Positions 32,687 through 41,477 of a DNA stretch of 64,000 nt are shown piece by piece. Each line of letters begins with the position of its first letter. Positions within the stretch are counted from its first letter, which is position 1. Where the stretch lies: assembly GCF_001482365.1 (NCBI RefSeq), contig NZ_CP013254.1:620001-684000 (forward strand), written 5' to 3'. This DNA is from Kocuria flava (lineage in GTDB: Bacteria > Actinomycetota > Actinomycetes > Actinomycetales > Micrococcaceae). A model generated the notes under the pieces. That model was not told the DNA's origin. It made no database searches and saw nothing but the letters and a program-made list of their open reading frames with translations. The translations under genes were made by a program, and so were the position numbers.

Positions 32687-35488
32687 GTGTCGGAGTACTC
32701 GTCCGGGGACGACCGCGAGTTCGGGCGGACCCCGCCGCAGGACAACGTGGCGGAGCAGTCCGTGCTCGGCGGGATGATGCTGTCCAAGGACGCCATCGCG
32801 GACGTCGTCGAGGTGCTGCGCGGGGTGGACTTCTACAAGCCCGCCCACGAGTCGATCTACGAGGCGATCATCTCCCTCTACGGCCGCGGCGAGCCGGCCG
32901 ACGCCATCACCGTGGCCGACGAGCTGACCAAGCGCGGGGAGATCGAGCGCGTCGGCGGGCCCGCGTACCTGCACACCCTGATCTCCTCGGTGCCCACCGC
33001 CGCCAACGCCGCCTTCTACGCCGAGATCGTGCGCGAGCGCGGCGTGCTGCGCCGCCTCGTGGAGGCCGGAACCAAGATCGTGCAGCTGGGCTACAGCTCC
33101 GACGGCGAGGTCGACGACATCGTCAACGCCGCCCAGGCCGAGATCTACCAGGTCGCCGAGCGGCGCTCCTCCGAGGACTACTCCGTGCTCAAGGAGGTCA
33201 TCGAGGCCACCGTCGACGAGATCGAGGCCGCCGGCACCCTCGGCGACGGCATGCGCGGGGTGCCCACGGGGTTCATCGAGCTCGACGAGCTGACCCAGGG
33301 CTTCCAGGGCGGGCAGATGATCGTCATCGCCGCCCGCCCGGCCATGGGCAAGGCCCTCGCCCTCGACACCCCCGTGCCGACGCCGACCGGCTGGACCACC
33401 ATGGGTGAGGTCGCCGTCGGCGACGAGGTCCTCGCCGTCGACGGCACGCCCACCCGGGTCGTGGCCGCCACCGAGGTGATGACCGGGCGCCCCTGCTACC
33501 GGGTCAGCTTCGACGACGGTTCCGAGATCGTCGCCGACGAGCAGCACCAGTGGCTCACGGAGACCGGCGACGCGTCGGCGGTGCGCACCACCGGGCAGAT
33601 CCTTGCGTCCCTGGGCACCGGGGAGCAGCACGCCGTCGTCAACGCCCCTGCGCTCGCGCGCGAGGACGCGCAGTACGAGCCCGGCGGACGACGACGGATC
33701 ACTGCCGTCGAGCCGGTCGGGTCCGTCCCGGTCCGGTGCATCGAGATCGAGCACCCGACGCACCTGTACCTGGCCGGGAAGAGCTTCATCCCCACGCACA
33801 ACTCGACGCTGGCGCTCGACGTCGCCCGCTCGGCGGCGATCAAGCACAGCATGACCACGGTGATCTTCTCCCTGGAGATGAGCCGCAACGAGATCGCCAT
33901 GCGCCTGCTCTCGGCCGAGGCGACGCTGAACATGCAGGACCTGCGCAAGGGCCGCCTGCAGGACGAGCAGTGGGCGAAGATCGCCACGACGATGGGCAAG
34001 ATGGACTCGGCACCGCTGTTCATCGACGACTCCCCGAACATGTCGCTCATGGAGATCCGCGCGAAGTGCCGCCGGCTCAAGCAGAAGCACGACCTCAAGC
34101 TCGTGGTCCTCGACTACCTGCAGCTGATGAGCTCGGGCAAGAAGGTCGAGTCCCGCCAGCAGGAGGTCTCGGAGTTCTCCCGTGCCCTGAAGCTGCTGGC
34201 CAAGGAGCTCGAGGTCCCGGTCATCGCGCTCTCGCAGCTCAACCGTGGCTCCGAGCAGCGCCAGGACAAGAAGCCGATGGTCTCGGACCTGCGCGAGTCC
34301 GGCTGCCTCACCGCGGAGACCCGCGTCCTGCGCGCCGACACCGGCGCGGAGGTCACCCTGGGCGAGCTGTTCGCCACCGGCGCCCGGGACGTGCCGGTGT
34401 GGTCGCTGGGCGACGACCTGCGCTACGTCGAGCGCACCCTGACCCACGTCTTCCCCACCGGCACGAAGCCCGTGCACCGGCTCCGGCTCGCCTCCGGCAA
34501 GACGGTGCGCGCCACGGCCAACCACCCGTTCTTCACGTACCGCGGCTGGACGCCCCTGGGCGAGCTGGCCGCCGGCGACCGCATCGGGGTGCCGCGGCAC
34601 ACCGACGGACCGACGCAGCGCACGCAGTGGGACGACGCCCAGGTCGAGGACGCCGCCCTGGCGCTCGCCGAGGGCGACGCCGGCCTGCCCGCCGAGGTCT
34701 TCGCCCTGCCCAAGGCCCAGATCCGCCGCTTCGTCCAGACCTTCTGGGCGGAGCACGGGACGGTCCTCCTCGAGGGCGGCCGGGCCCACGTCGCGGCGCC
34801 CTTCGACAGCGCCCTGCAGGCCGACCGGTTCGGCCGGCTCCTGCTGCGCTTCGGGATCTCCACCGCCGTGGTGGCCGACGACGGCGGGGCGCAGCTGCAG
34901 GTCGCCGACCACGACGACCAGATCCGCTTCCTCAAGGAGATCGGGCGCAGCAGCGGCTTCGGCGAGACCGCCCGGGCGGCCCTCGAGGCGCTCGACGTCC
35001 CGGCCGGCCCGGAGACCGACGCCGCGCTGTGGCAGAGCGTCGGCGACGTCCTGGCGGACCCCGTGCCCGTGGGCACCCTGGTCCGCGACTGCGTCGACGA
35101 GGTCCGCTCCGCCGCCCCGGCCCCGAAGCTGCAGCAGGCCACGGCGCTGCTCGACGGCGCCGACCTGGACCTCACTGCCGTCAACGACCTGCTGTGGGAC
35201 ACGGTGGTCGCGATCGAGTCCGACGGCGTGGAGGAGGTCTTCGACGCCACCGTGCCGGGGACCCACAACTTCGTGGCCAACGGCATCACGGTGCACAACT
35301 CCATCGAGCAGGACGCCGACATGGTGATCCTGCTGCACCGCGACGACGTCTACGACAAGGAGTCCCCGCGCGCCGGCGAGGCGGACGTGATCGTGGCCAA
35401 GCACCGCAACGGGCCCACCAAGACGATCGTGGTGGCATTCCAGGGCCACTACTCACGCTTCGCGAACATGGCTCACGAGGGGCTCTGA
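32687..35488 (+). CDS. dnaB: Replicative DNA helicase DnaB with two inteins
   Basis: The precursor is 933 residues; removing two inteins (150 and 332 residues) leaves 451, the normal DnaB length. The N-terminal domain starts DREFGRTPPQDNVAEQSVLGGMMLS. The RecA-type core has Walker A split by intein 1 (ARPAMGK, then STLALDVARSAAIK), Walker B KLVVLDYLQLM, and MVSDLRESG, split by intein 2 from SIEQDADMVILLHR. Both interrupted sites are strictly conserved, so the helicase should be active only after splicing. GTG 32687 is chosen because of GAGAGG upstream; GTG 32678 is possible. Confidence 0.95.
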   Translation: MSEYSSGDDREFGRTPPQDNVAEQSVLGGMMLSKDAIADVVEVLRGVDFYKPAHESIYEAIISLYGRGEPADAITVADELTKRGEIERVGGPAYLHTLISSVPTAANAAFYAEIVRERGVLRRLVEAGTKIVQLGYSSDGEVDDIVNAAQAEIYQVAERRSSEDYSVLKEVIEATVDEIEAAGTLGDGMRGVPTGFIELDELTQGFQGGQMIVIAARPAMGKALALDTPVPTPTGWTTMGEVAVGDEVLAVDGTPTRVVAATEVMTGRPCYRVSFDDGSEIVADEQHQWLTETGDASAVRTTGQILASLGTGEQHAVVNAPALAREDAQYEPGGRRRITAVEPVGSVPVRCIEIEHPTHLYLAGKSFIPTHNSTLALDVARSAAIKHSMTTVIFSLEMSRNEIAMRLLSAEATLNMQDLRKGRLQDEQWAKIATTMGKMDSAPLFIDDSPNMSLMEIRAKCRRLKQKHDLKLVVLDYLQLMSSGKKVESRQQEVSEFSRALKLLAKELEVPVIALSQLNRGSEQRQDKKPMVSDLRESGCLTAETRVLRADTGAEVTLGELFATGARDVPVWSLGDDLRYVERTLTHVFPTGTKPVHRLRLASGKTVRATANHPFFTYRGWTPLGELAAGDRIGVPRHTDGPTQRTQWDDAQVEDAALALAEGDAGLPAEVFALPKAQIRRFVQTFWAEHGTVLLEGGRAHVAAPFDSALQADRFGRLLLRFGISTAVVADDGGAQLQVADHDDQIRFLKEIGRSSGFGETARAALEALDVPAGPETDAALWQSVGDVLADPVPVGTLVRDCVDEVRSAAPAPKLQQATALLDGADLDLTAVNDLLWDTVVAIESDGVEEVFDATVPGTHNFVANGITVHNSIEQDADMVILLHRDDVYDKESPRAGEADVIVAKHRNGPTKTIVVAFQGHYSRFANMAHEGL
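33353..33802 (+). other. Intein 1 in DnaB: class 3 mini-intein in the P-loop
   Basis: 150 residues inserted between Lys and Ser of Walker A. Residue 1 is Ala, so the standard N-terminal Cys/Ser is missing. The class 3 WCT triplet is present: Trp67 (EQHQWLT, block B), Cys129 (RCIEIEHP, block F) and Thr148 before the terminal His149-Asn150; the next host residue is Ser. There is no homing endonuclease domain. Splicing through a Cys branch point is expected from the class. Confidence 0.85.
34304..35299 (+). other. Intein 2 in DnaB: class 1 intein with degraded endonuclease
   Basis: 332 residues starting CLTAETRVLRADTG and ending VANGITVHN, followed by host Ser. Block B is ATANHPFFT with the conserved His; block F is VFDATVPGTHNFVANG. 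The middle (about residues 115-290) resembles the LAGLIDADG endonuclease domain of mycobacterial DnaB inteins (LPAEVFALPKAQIRRFVQTFW), but no intact LAGLIDADG helices are visible, so homing activity has probably been lost while splicing is kept. Confidence 0.85.
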
Positions 35489-36078
35489 CGGACGGAGCGT
35501 GCTCGCAGGGCGGCGTCGGTGGCGGCGGCCAGGAGCCCGCAGGCCACGGTGAGCCAGGGCACGGCGAAGACCGCCGTGGTCACGGGGGACCCGAAGACGA
35601 TGAACGGGTGGTACTGCGCGCGCAGGGCCTGGACGGCGGCGGTGTCCACCGCCCCCTGGGTCAGGCCGCCCACCACGAGCACCGCGGCCAGGAGCACCCA
35701 GGGCGTGCCCGTGCCGGCGGAGGCGAGTCCGCGCACGGCCACGACGACCAGGACCACGGCGAGGAGCAGAGTCGTGGCGAAGATCAGGGTCGGGGCGGCG
35801 CACAGCCACCGCAACGACGCGGGGAGATCGGTCAGGGGCACGGTCTCCACGGGCGGCACCTGCCCGGAGGTGACCTCGGGCAGCGACGCAGTGGTCAGCC
35901 GTCCATCCATCCCGGTCCCGAGCAGCAGGTGCCGGCCGGCCACGAGGTAGGCGCCGAAGAGGGCGGCGTTGAACGCCGTGCCCAGGACGACGAGCGCGGC
36001 GGCGGCCAGAGGTGCCGTGACCGTCCAGGGCCGGTGGCGGGCCTGCTTCGCCGTCGGGTTCTCCGTCGAGCGGGTCAT
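35473..36078 (-). CDS. Membrane protein of unknown function
   Basis: 201 residues with four hydrophobic segments (APLAAAALVVLGTAFNAALFGAYLVAG; LIFATTLLLAVVLVVVAVRGL; PWVLLAAVLVVGGLTQGAV; AVFAVPWLTVACGLLAAATDA). Family not recognised. Its 3' end overlaps the dnaB 3' end by 16 bases in convergent orientation. It begins inside the stop codon of the next minus-strand gene. Confidence 0.6.
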   Translation of the reverse strand: MTRSTENPTAKQARHRPWTVTAPLAAAALVVLGTAFNAALFGAYLVAGRHLLLGTGMDGRLTTASLPEVTSGQVPPVETVPLTDLPASLRWLCAAPTLIFATTLLLAVVLVVVAVRGLASAGTGTPWVLLAAVLVVGGLTQGAVDTAAVQALRAQYHPFIVFGSPVTTAVFAVPWLTVACGLLAAATDAALRARSVRQSPS

Positions 36079-36440
36079 GTCGGTCTCCTCGGACTCGGAC
36101 TCGGACTCGGACGTGCGGCCGCCAGTAGCGCCGCGGGCAGGAGCACGGGCGGAAGGGTGCCGGGAGCGGTCCTGGCGATCAGCAGGAACCCGGCGGTGAC
36201 GGCGCCCAGGGCAGGCGCCAGCACGGGCGCGTCGAGGGCCGGACGGAGGCGGTCCAGCAGCACCATGCCGGTGGGGGTGGGTTCGAGGAACAGTCCGCCG
36301 CGGACCGTGGCCGGCACGAGCGCCACCAGCGTCCAGGGGAGGGCCAGCACCGCCCAGGCCCGGTGAGCGGTGAAGGCCCGGACCATGACCCAGGAGCCGC
36401 GCAGGGCTCGTTGGCTGGGACGCGATCGGCGGTCGGCCAT
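36075..36440 (-). CDS. Small membrane protein
   Basis: 121 residues from ATG 36440, which is preceded by GGAGGCAC. Two or three hydrophobic segments (AWAVLALPWTLVALVPATV; APALGAVTAGFLLIA; LPPVLLPAALLAAA). The C-terminus is a short Ser-Pro repeat. It is coupled by a four-base overlap to the downstream membrane protein gene. It marks the last gene before the mobile region; 36441-36611 holds no recognisable gene. Confidence 0.5.
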   Translation of the reverse strand: MADRRSRPSQRALRGSWVMVRAFTAHRAWAVLALPWTLVALVPATVRGGLFLEPTPTGMVLLDRLRPALDAPVLAPALGAVTAGFLLIARTAPGTLPPVLLPAALLAAARPSPSPSPRRPT

Positions 36441-36611
36441 ACCGGGTGCCTCCTCCCCGGGTGCATCCTGCGGTCCCGACGGCCCGCGCGGGTTGTCACC
36501 CAGCCTAGAAGCCTGGGTTAGGGATACTGAGGAGTGCATGTCCAGGACGCACAATGGAGCGCAACCGAAGGGATACGAGACGTCTCGTCCGGAAAATTTG
36601 CGCCCGCTGGT

Positions 36612-36666
36612 TGTGGCTGTTGGAGGTTAATGGCGGCCTTCTGACGGAAATAAATGGCGGCTTCGG
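36612..36666 (+). repeat. Left terminal inverted repeat of the transposon, with subterminal repeats
   Basis: From 36618 it aligns without gaps to the reverse complement of the right end, 36 of 49 positions identical, and the outer six bases (TGTGGC/TGTGAC) match at five. It contains two copies of an AATGGCGG-type motif (36629-36636 and 36653-36660), probably transposase binding sites, separated by TTCTG. The 36667-36834 interval between it and the first cargo gene shows no clear feature other than a ribosome binding site. Confidence 0.85.
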
Positions 36667-36834
36667 CACTACCGAGCCTCCACGAAACAGTCACGGGACA
36701 ATGATCGAGGGCCCGTCCCGGCGCCGTCCCGAGAGTCTTCGGATGGCCTCGGTGACTTCCGGTGCTTGGCAATCGCTGTCCTCGGGCGCATCCTGAAGCC
36801 AGGTCGTCGAAGGATCTCTGGGAGGCGGATTCCC

Positions 36835-38169
36835 ATGACGAGCCCTCGCCACCGCAGCGTCTCGCACGCCCGTGATCTGTGGGCCGATGCGTTGGGGCGG
36901 GCGACCATACGTGCGCTGCAGGGACTGGTGCTGCTGACTGCGACCGTCGTGGTGGTCTACGGGTTGATCCAGCTCAAGTTGGTCGTCATCCCACTGTTGA
37001 TTGCCTTGATCCTCGCCGCGGCGCTGCACCCTGTTGTGGGGTTCCTGCGCCGGCGGGGCGTGCCCGGGGCGCTGGCCACCTGGATCACCTTCCTGGCCGC
37101 GATCGTGGTGCTGGGCGGAGTGGTCACCGGCATCGTCTTCGCCGTGCGCAGCGAATGGGACGAACTGGTGCTCTCCGCGGTGGGTGGGCTGGAACGGTTG
37201 CGTCAGTTCATCGTCGCGGGCCCGATCCCGATCGGCCAGAAGGCCCTGGACGAGGCCATCACCGCCGTCGTGGACTTCACGTCCAGCCCCCAGTTCGGCG
37301 CCGGGGCGCTGCTGGGCATCTTCGCGGCCACCCAGGTGATCACCGGAGCGGTGCTGGTGGCCGTCATCCTCTACTTCTTCCTCCAGGACGGGGCCAAGAT
37401 CTGGGCGTTCTTCCTGTGCCGCTTCCACGGTGAGAACCTGGAGAAGCTACTGACCTCGGGTACCACGACCCTGCACGTGCTGGGCGGCTATGTGCGCGGC
37501 ACCGCCCTGGTGGCCCTGCTTGAGGCGGTAGTCATCGGAGTGACCCTCGTGGTGCTGCGGGTGCCGCTGGCGTTGCCCTTGGCCGTGCTGATCTTCTTGG
37601 GCGGATTCATCCCGATCGTCGGAGCGGCTCTGATCGGTGCCGTCGCGGTCCTGGTGGCCCTGGTCGCCAACGGCCCCGTGGTCGCACTGGTCGTCGTGGC
37701 GGTGGTGGTGGCCATCAACCAGCTCGACGGAAGGGTGCTCCAACCCATGGTGCTGGGTCGAGCACTGAGCCTGCACCCACTGGTAGTGCTGCTCGCCCTG
37801 GCTGGCGGAGCGATTCTCTCCGGCGTCGTGGGCGCTGTGCTGGCCGTGCCGTTGACCGCCGTGGGGTGGGCCTTGATCCAGATCTGGTTCCCGGCATCCA
37901 GAGCCCCGGACGCTCTATCCGGAAAAATGCGCGCCCAGGTGCTGTGCTGCCGGATCCACCCGGCCCGGAGGCACCCACCACCACCTGAGCGCCATCAGCT
38001 CGGCTACGCACAACATGGCCGCCTCGGCGTCCCCATGAGGAGACAGACATCCACGGGTCCGGATCAAGGTGAGCACTGGTTTGACCGGCCCCCGTTGGCC
38101 GTCCCACTTCCTAGGTACTGGGACACTCGGCGACGAGATCCCTCCTTGTGGACTATGGATAGCGATTGA
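36835..38169 (+). CDS. AI-2E family transporter-like membrane protein with atypical C-terminus
   Basis: About 444 residues from ATG 36835 with GGGAGG upstream. The first 360 residues fit the AI-2E/PerM family: LVVIPLLIALILAAALHPVVGFLRRRGVPGALA, a central soluble-like part (residues 120-170), and GGFIPIVGAALIGAVAV plus QLDGRVLQPMVLGRALSLHPLVVLLALAGG. Members export diverse solutes, sometimes ions. After AVPLTAVGWALIQIWFPAS the last 75-80 residues are Arg/Pro/His-rich and unlike the family; the original 3' end was probably lost and the frame now runs on into resolvase-upstream DNA. Its role among mercury genes is unknown. Confidence 0.75.
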   Translation: MTSPRHRSVSHARDLWADALGRATIRALQGLVLLTATVVVVYGLIQLKLVVIPLLIALILAAALHPVVGFLRRRGVPGALATWITFLAAIVVLGGVVTGIVFAVRSEWDELVLSAVGGLERLRQFIVAGPIPIGQKALDEAITAVVDFTSSPQFGAGALLGIFAATQVITGAVLVAVILYFFLQDGAKIWAFFLCRFHGENLEKLLTSGTTTLHVLGGYVRGTALVALLEAVVIGVTLVVLRVPLALPLAVLIFLGGFIPIVGAALIGAVAVLVALVANGPVVALVVVAVVVAINQLDGRVLQPMVLGRALSLHPLVVLLALAGGAILSGVVGAVLAVPLTAVGWALIQIWFPASRAPDALSGKMRAQVLCCRIHPARRHPPPPERHQLGYAQHGRLGVPMRRQTSTGPDQGEHWFDRPPLAVPLPRYWDTRRRDPSLWTMDSD

Positions 38170-38241
38170 AGTCCCAAAAGCTAGACCCATAATGTTGTCT
38201 CGTTTAAGCCGTACGGAGTCGACTTCCGGTACGCTGGCTGC

Positions 38242-38874
38242 ATGGAATTGGGCTATGCGCGGGTCTCGACGGCCAAACAGGACCTCGATCGACAGATCGA
38301 TGCCCTCCGGCAGGTCGGGATCGCGCCGGAGCGGATTTATGTGGACAAGAAGTCCGGGGCCACCACGGAGCGTCCCGGGCTGACCGCGGCCGTGGCCTAC
38401 GCCCGGGAGGGCGACGTGATCGTGGTGCACACTCTGGACCGGCTCGGGCGCACCGTGCGCGACACCCTGAACCTGATCCATGACCTCGCCGAGCGGGGAG
38501 TGGGGGTGCGCAACCTGGCGGATCCGATCAAGGTGGACTCCACTAACCCGAATGATCCGATGGCGCAGCTGGCGGTGGTGCTGCTGGCGTTGTTCGGGCA
38601 GATGGAACGCACGTACACGCTCGAGCGCGCTGCTCATGCCCGGTCGGTGGCCGCGGCGAAGGGCCGGCGGATCGGGCGGCCTTCGGTGGTGGATCCGGAC
38701 AAGCTGGCCTACGCGGCGCATCTGCGCGAGAGCGGGCACACGATGGCGGAGATCGTGGCCAAGACCGGGATCACCCGCACCAGTCTCTACCGTCATCTCC
38801 CGCCGCGTCCGTCGGAGCCGGTGACGGCCGGGTCGGTCACCGCCGCCGAGCTCGAGCCCGGTCCGGCGGACTGA
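38242..38874 (+). CDS. Serine resolvase of the transposon (TniR-like)
   Basis: 210 residues. Catalytic N-terminal domain MELGYARVSTAKQDLDRQIDAL with the nucleophile Ser9, then LDRLGRTVRDTLNLI and DPMAQLAVVLLALFGQMERT, and a C-terminal helix-turn-helix HTMAEIVAKTGITRTSLYRHL. It would resolve cointegrates made by replicative transposition. A TGTCTCG half-site at 38196-38202 lies upstream in the likely res region. Confidence 0.9.
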   Translation: MELGYARVSTAKQDLDRQIDALRQVGIAPERIYVDKKSGATTERPGLTAAVAYAREGDVIVVHTLDRLGRTVRDTLNLIHDLAERGVGVRNLADPIKVDSTNPNDPMAQLAVVLLALFGQMERTYTLERAAHARSVAAAKGRRIGRPSVVDPDKLAYAAHLRESGHTMAEIVAKTGITRTSLYRHLPPRPSEPVTAGSVTAAELEPGPAD

Positions 38875-38884
38875 CCCCCGTGGG

Positions 38885-40345
38885 GTGATGGTGGTGGTGC
38901 AGCTGAGTCCGCAGGAGAAGGCGGCACTGCTGTGCCAGCACCTCGATGAGGGGGTGCCGCTGACCCGGCTCGCCGCCCACGCCCAGGTCTCGGTCCGCAC
39001 CCTGCAGCGCTGGGCCGCCGAGTACCGGACGGACTCGTCCGCAGCCGGTCTGCAGCGCAAGGCCCGCAGCGACCGCGGTCACCGCCGGCTGCCTCAGGAG
39101 CTGATCGCGGTGATCGAGGCCCTGGCACTGCGCAGGCCGGCACCGACGACCACGTTCATCCACCGCCGGGTGTGCGATCTGGCCCCGGAGCGCGGCTGGG
39201 CGCCCCCGAGCTACTCGAGCGTGCGCAGTGTGATCGCCGCCATCGACCCCGGGCTGCGCACCCTGGCCCTGGAAGGAGACACCGCCTACCGGGACCGGTT
39301 CGAGCTGGTGCACCGGCGGTCGGCGGTGAGGCCCAATGAGCAGTGGCAGGCCGACCACACTCTGCTCGACGTCGAGATCCTCGAGCACCGGGGACGCCCG
39401 GTGCGGCCGTGGCTGACCGTGATCCTCGATGACTACTCCCGCGCGGTCGCGGGCTACACCGTTTTCCTCGGCGCCCCGAATGCCGAGCAGACCGCCCTGG
39501 CCTTGCACCAGGCGGTGCGGGCCAAGCCTGACCCGCGGTGGCCGGTGCAGGGGCTGCCCGAGGTGCTCTACAGCGACCACGGGGCCGACTTCACCAGCAC
39601 CCGGCTGGAGCGGGTCTGCCTGGACACCCACATCCGGCTGATCCACTCCCGTGTCGGGGTCCCGCAGGGTCGGGGGAAGATCGAACGCTTCTACGGTACG
39701 ATCACCACCGAGGTGCTCCCGCACCTGCCCGGGTACATCCCGCACGGCACCGGCGGCAGGCCCACCTCACCACCCGCCCTGAGCCTGGAGCAGCTCGACG
39801 CGGTGCTGGGGCGCTACCTCATCGAGGACTACCACTGTCGGGTGCACTCCGAGACCGGCCAGGCCCCGGCCGCCCGCTGGATCGGGGCCGGGTGGATTCC
39901 CCGGGCCCCGGCCCGGGGCGAGGACCTCGACCTGTTGTTGCTCACCGCCGCGACCACCCGCATCGTCCAGCGCGACGGCATCCGCTTCCAGGGCACCCGC
40001 TACATCTCCCCGGTGCTGGCCGCCTATGTCTCTGAGACCGTGACCATCCGCTACGACCCCCGCGACGCCGGCGAGGTGCGCGTCTACCACCAGGACACCT
40101 ACCTGTGTCGGGCGATCGCCCCCGAACTGGCCGCCGAGACGGTCACCCTCCAGCAGCTGCAGCAGGCCCGGGGCGCCCGGCGCGCCGCGCTCAAGCAGCA
40201 GCTGCGCGCCCGGCGCAGTCTCGCCGACGCCCTGCCCACCGACGACCGCTGGGCACCACCACCCGCCCCGGCGCTGGACCCAGCGGAGCACATGCCGGCG
40301 GATCGGGCGCCCCGACACCGGTTGCGGACCTATGCCACCGACTGA
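38885..40345 (+). CDS. DDE transposase, TniA/Tn552 type
   Basis: 486 residues. N-terminal helix-turn-helix (GVPLTRLAAHAQVSVRTLQRW), integrase-core domain with the DDE triad: Asp in EQWQADHTLLDV, Asp in VLYSDHGADFTS, Glu in QGRGKIERFYGT, and a C-terminal Mu-type beta domain (GIRFQGTRYISPVLAAYVSETVTIRYDP). This matches TniA/TnsB-like transposases. GTG 38885 or ATG 38888 may be the start. It overlaps the ATPase gene by 14 bases. Confidence 0.9.
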   Translation: MMVVVQLSPQEKAALLCQHLDEGVPLTRLAAHAQVSVRTLQRWAAEYRTDSSAAGLQRKARSDRGHRRLPQELIAVIEALALRRPAPTTTFIHRRVCDLAPERGWAPPSYSSVRSVIAAIDPGLRTLALEGDTAYRDRFELVHRRSAVRPNEQWQADHTLLDVEILEHRGRPVRPWLTVILDDYSRAVAGYTVFLGAPNAEQTALALHQAVRAKPDPRWPVQGLPEVLYSDHGADFTSTRLERVCLDTHIRLIHSRVGVPQGRGKIERFYGTITTEVLPHLPGYIPHGTGGRPTSPPALSLEQLDAVLGRYLIEDYHCRVHSETGQAPAARWIGAGWIPRAPARGEDLDLLLLTAATTRIVQRDGIRFQGTRYISPVLAAYVSETVTIRYDPRDAGEVRVYHQDTYLCRAIAPELAAETVTLQQLQQARGARRAALKQQLRARRSLADALPTDDRWAPPPAPALDPAEHMPADRAPRHRLRTYATD

Positions 40346-41252
40346 GCCCGACTCCACGCGGAGCTTGCTGGGCAAGGACGACGACGGCCGGCGGTTCCTC
40401 TCCGGCACGTTCGGAGAGATCAACGGGCTCACCTCACCCCCGTATCCGGGCGCACCGGCGTTCTTGCCCACGCGGGAGCACCGCCGCTTCACCGAGTTCG
40501 CCGACACCGTCCGCGCCCACCGCTACATCGGCGTTTGCTGGGGCCCACCCGGGGTCGGCAAGACGCTCTCGGCCCGGCACTACGCCGGGGCCCCGGAATG
40601 GGAGCAGTGGCAACGAGACCTGGGCGAGGACCGCGGGCCCGGCCCCATTCCCGAGCGGGTCCTGCAGGCCCGCACCGCGCTGTGGACCCCGACCGTCAAC
40701 GCCAGCCCCCGCCAGGTCGACCAAGCCCTGCCGCGGTCCTGCCAGCAGATCTCCTACGCCATCGACTACCACCGCCACGGCCGGGTCGACCCGTTCGTGC
40801 ACCCCGAATCGCGATCCTCCGGGCTCACCGAGCTGCTCATCATCGACGAGGCCGACCGGCTCAAGACGACCGGACTGGAACAGGTTCGCGACTACTACGA
40901 CCGCCACACCATCGGGATGATCCTCATCGGGATGCCCGGCATCGACAAGCGCCTGGGGCGCTACCCCCAGCTCTACAGCCGGGTCGGTTTCGCCCACGAA
41001 TACCGCCAGCTCACCCCTGAAGAGCTCACCGCCGTCCTGGTCCGCCGCTGGCACACCGACGGACTGGCCGGTGACGACGAGTTCACCCAGACGGTCGCAG
41101 TCGCCACCATCGCCCGGATCACCGGCGGCAACTTCCGCCTCGTCGACCGCCTCCTCACCCAGATCAGACGCATCCTGGAGATCAATCACCTGGCCACCGT
41201 CACCCCCGAAGTCGTCGAAGCCGCCCGCGACGCACTCCTCATCGGTCACTGA
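40332..41252 (+). CDS. AAA ATPase, TniB-like transposition protein
   Basis: 306 residues. Walker A GPPGVGKTLSARHYA and Walker B ELLIIDEADRLKTTGLEQVRD, followed by GMILIGMPGIDKRLGRYPQLYSRVGFAHEYR, typical of TniB/TnsC-type ATPases that choose targets and activate the transposase. An unusual insertion of about 60 residues (GAPEWEQWQRDLGEDRGPGP and onward) sits between the Walker motifs. The downstream 225-bp gap carries the mer operator. Confidence 0.88.
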   Translation: MPPTEPDSTRSLLGKDDDGRRFLSGTFGEINGLTSPPYPGAPAFLPTREHRRFTEFADTVRAHRYIGVCWGPPGVGKTLSARHYAGAPEWEQWQRDLGEDRGPGPIPERVLQARTALWTPTVNASPRQVDQALPRSCQQISYAIDYHRHGRVDPFVHPESRSSGLTELLIIDEADRLKTTGLEQVRDYYDRHTIGMILIGMPGIDKRLGRYPQLYSRVGFAHEYRQLTPEELTAVLVRRWHTDGLAGDDEFTQTVAVATIARITGGNFRLVDRLLTQIRRILEINHLATVTPEVVEAARDALLIGH

Positions 41253-41380
41253 CCACACAGGCCGGCCACCGGCTCCTGAGATCCACCAGCCAGACAGTGG
41301 CCTTTGGCAGCGACTCCTCGAGAAGGCCGCCGGGTCTGCGGCGAATACGGTCGTGCACACGACGTTGCCGCGACGACGTC

Positions 41381-41412
41381 TTGACCTTCCTCTCTAGGGG
41401 AAGGTGCAGGCT
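41381..41412 (+). promoter_or_regulatory. MerR-type promoter/operator upstream of merA
   Basis: A -35 box TTGACC (41381-41386) is followed by the dyad CCTTCC-N8-GGAAGG (41385-41390 and 41399-41404) and a weak -10, CAGGCT, at 41407-41412. The 20-bp spacer is long, as in promoters that MerR-family activators untwist. The half-sites resemble CueR (copper) operators more than the classical mercury GTACGG type. Confidence 0.65.
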
Positions 41413-41477
41413 GGGCGCAGAGCGCAGCACACAGAAGGCCACTCGGGGCCTTCATCACGGATTTACGGAGGCCGGCC

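Noticed and set aside
41253..41477. A tniQ gene or merT/merP between tniB and merA
   Set aside because: The interval is only 225 bp and holds a promoter/operator; no coding frame with Cys pairs or membrane segments is present.
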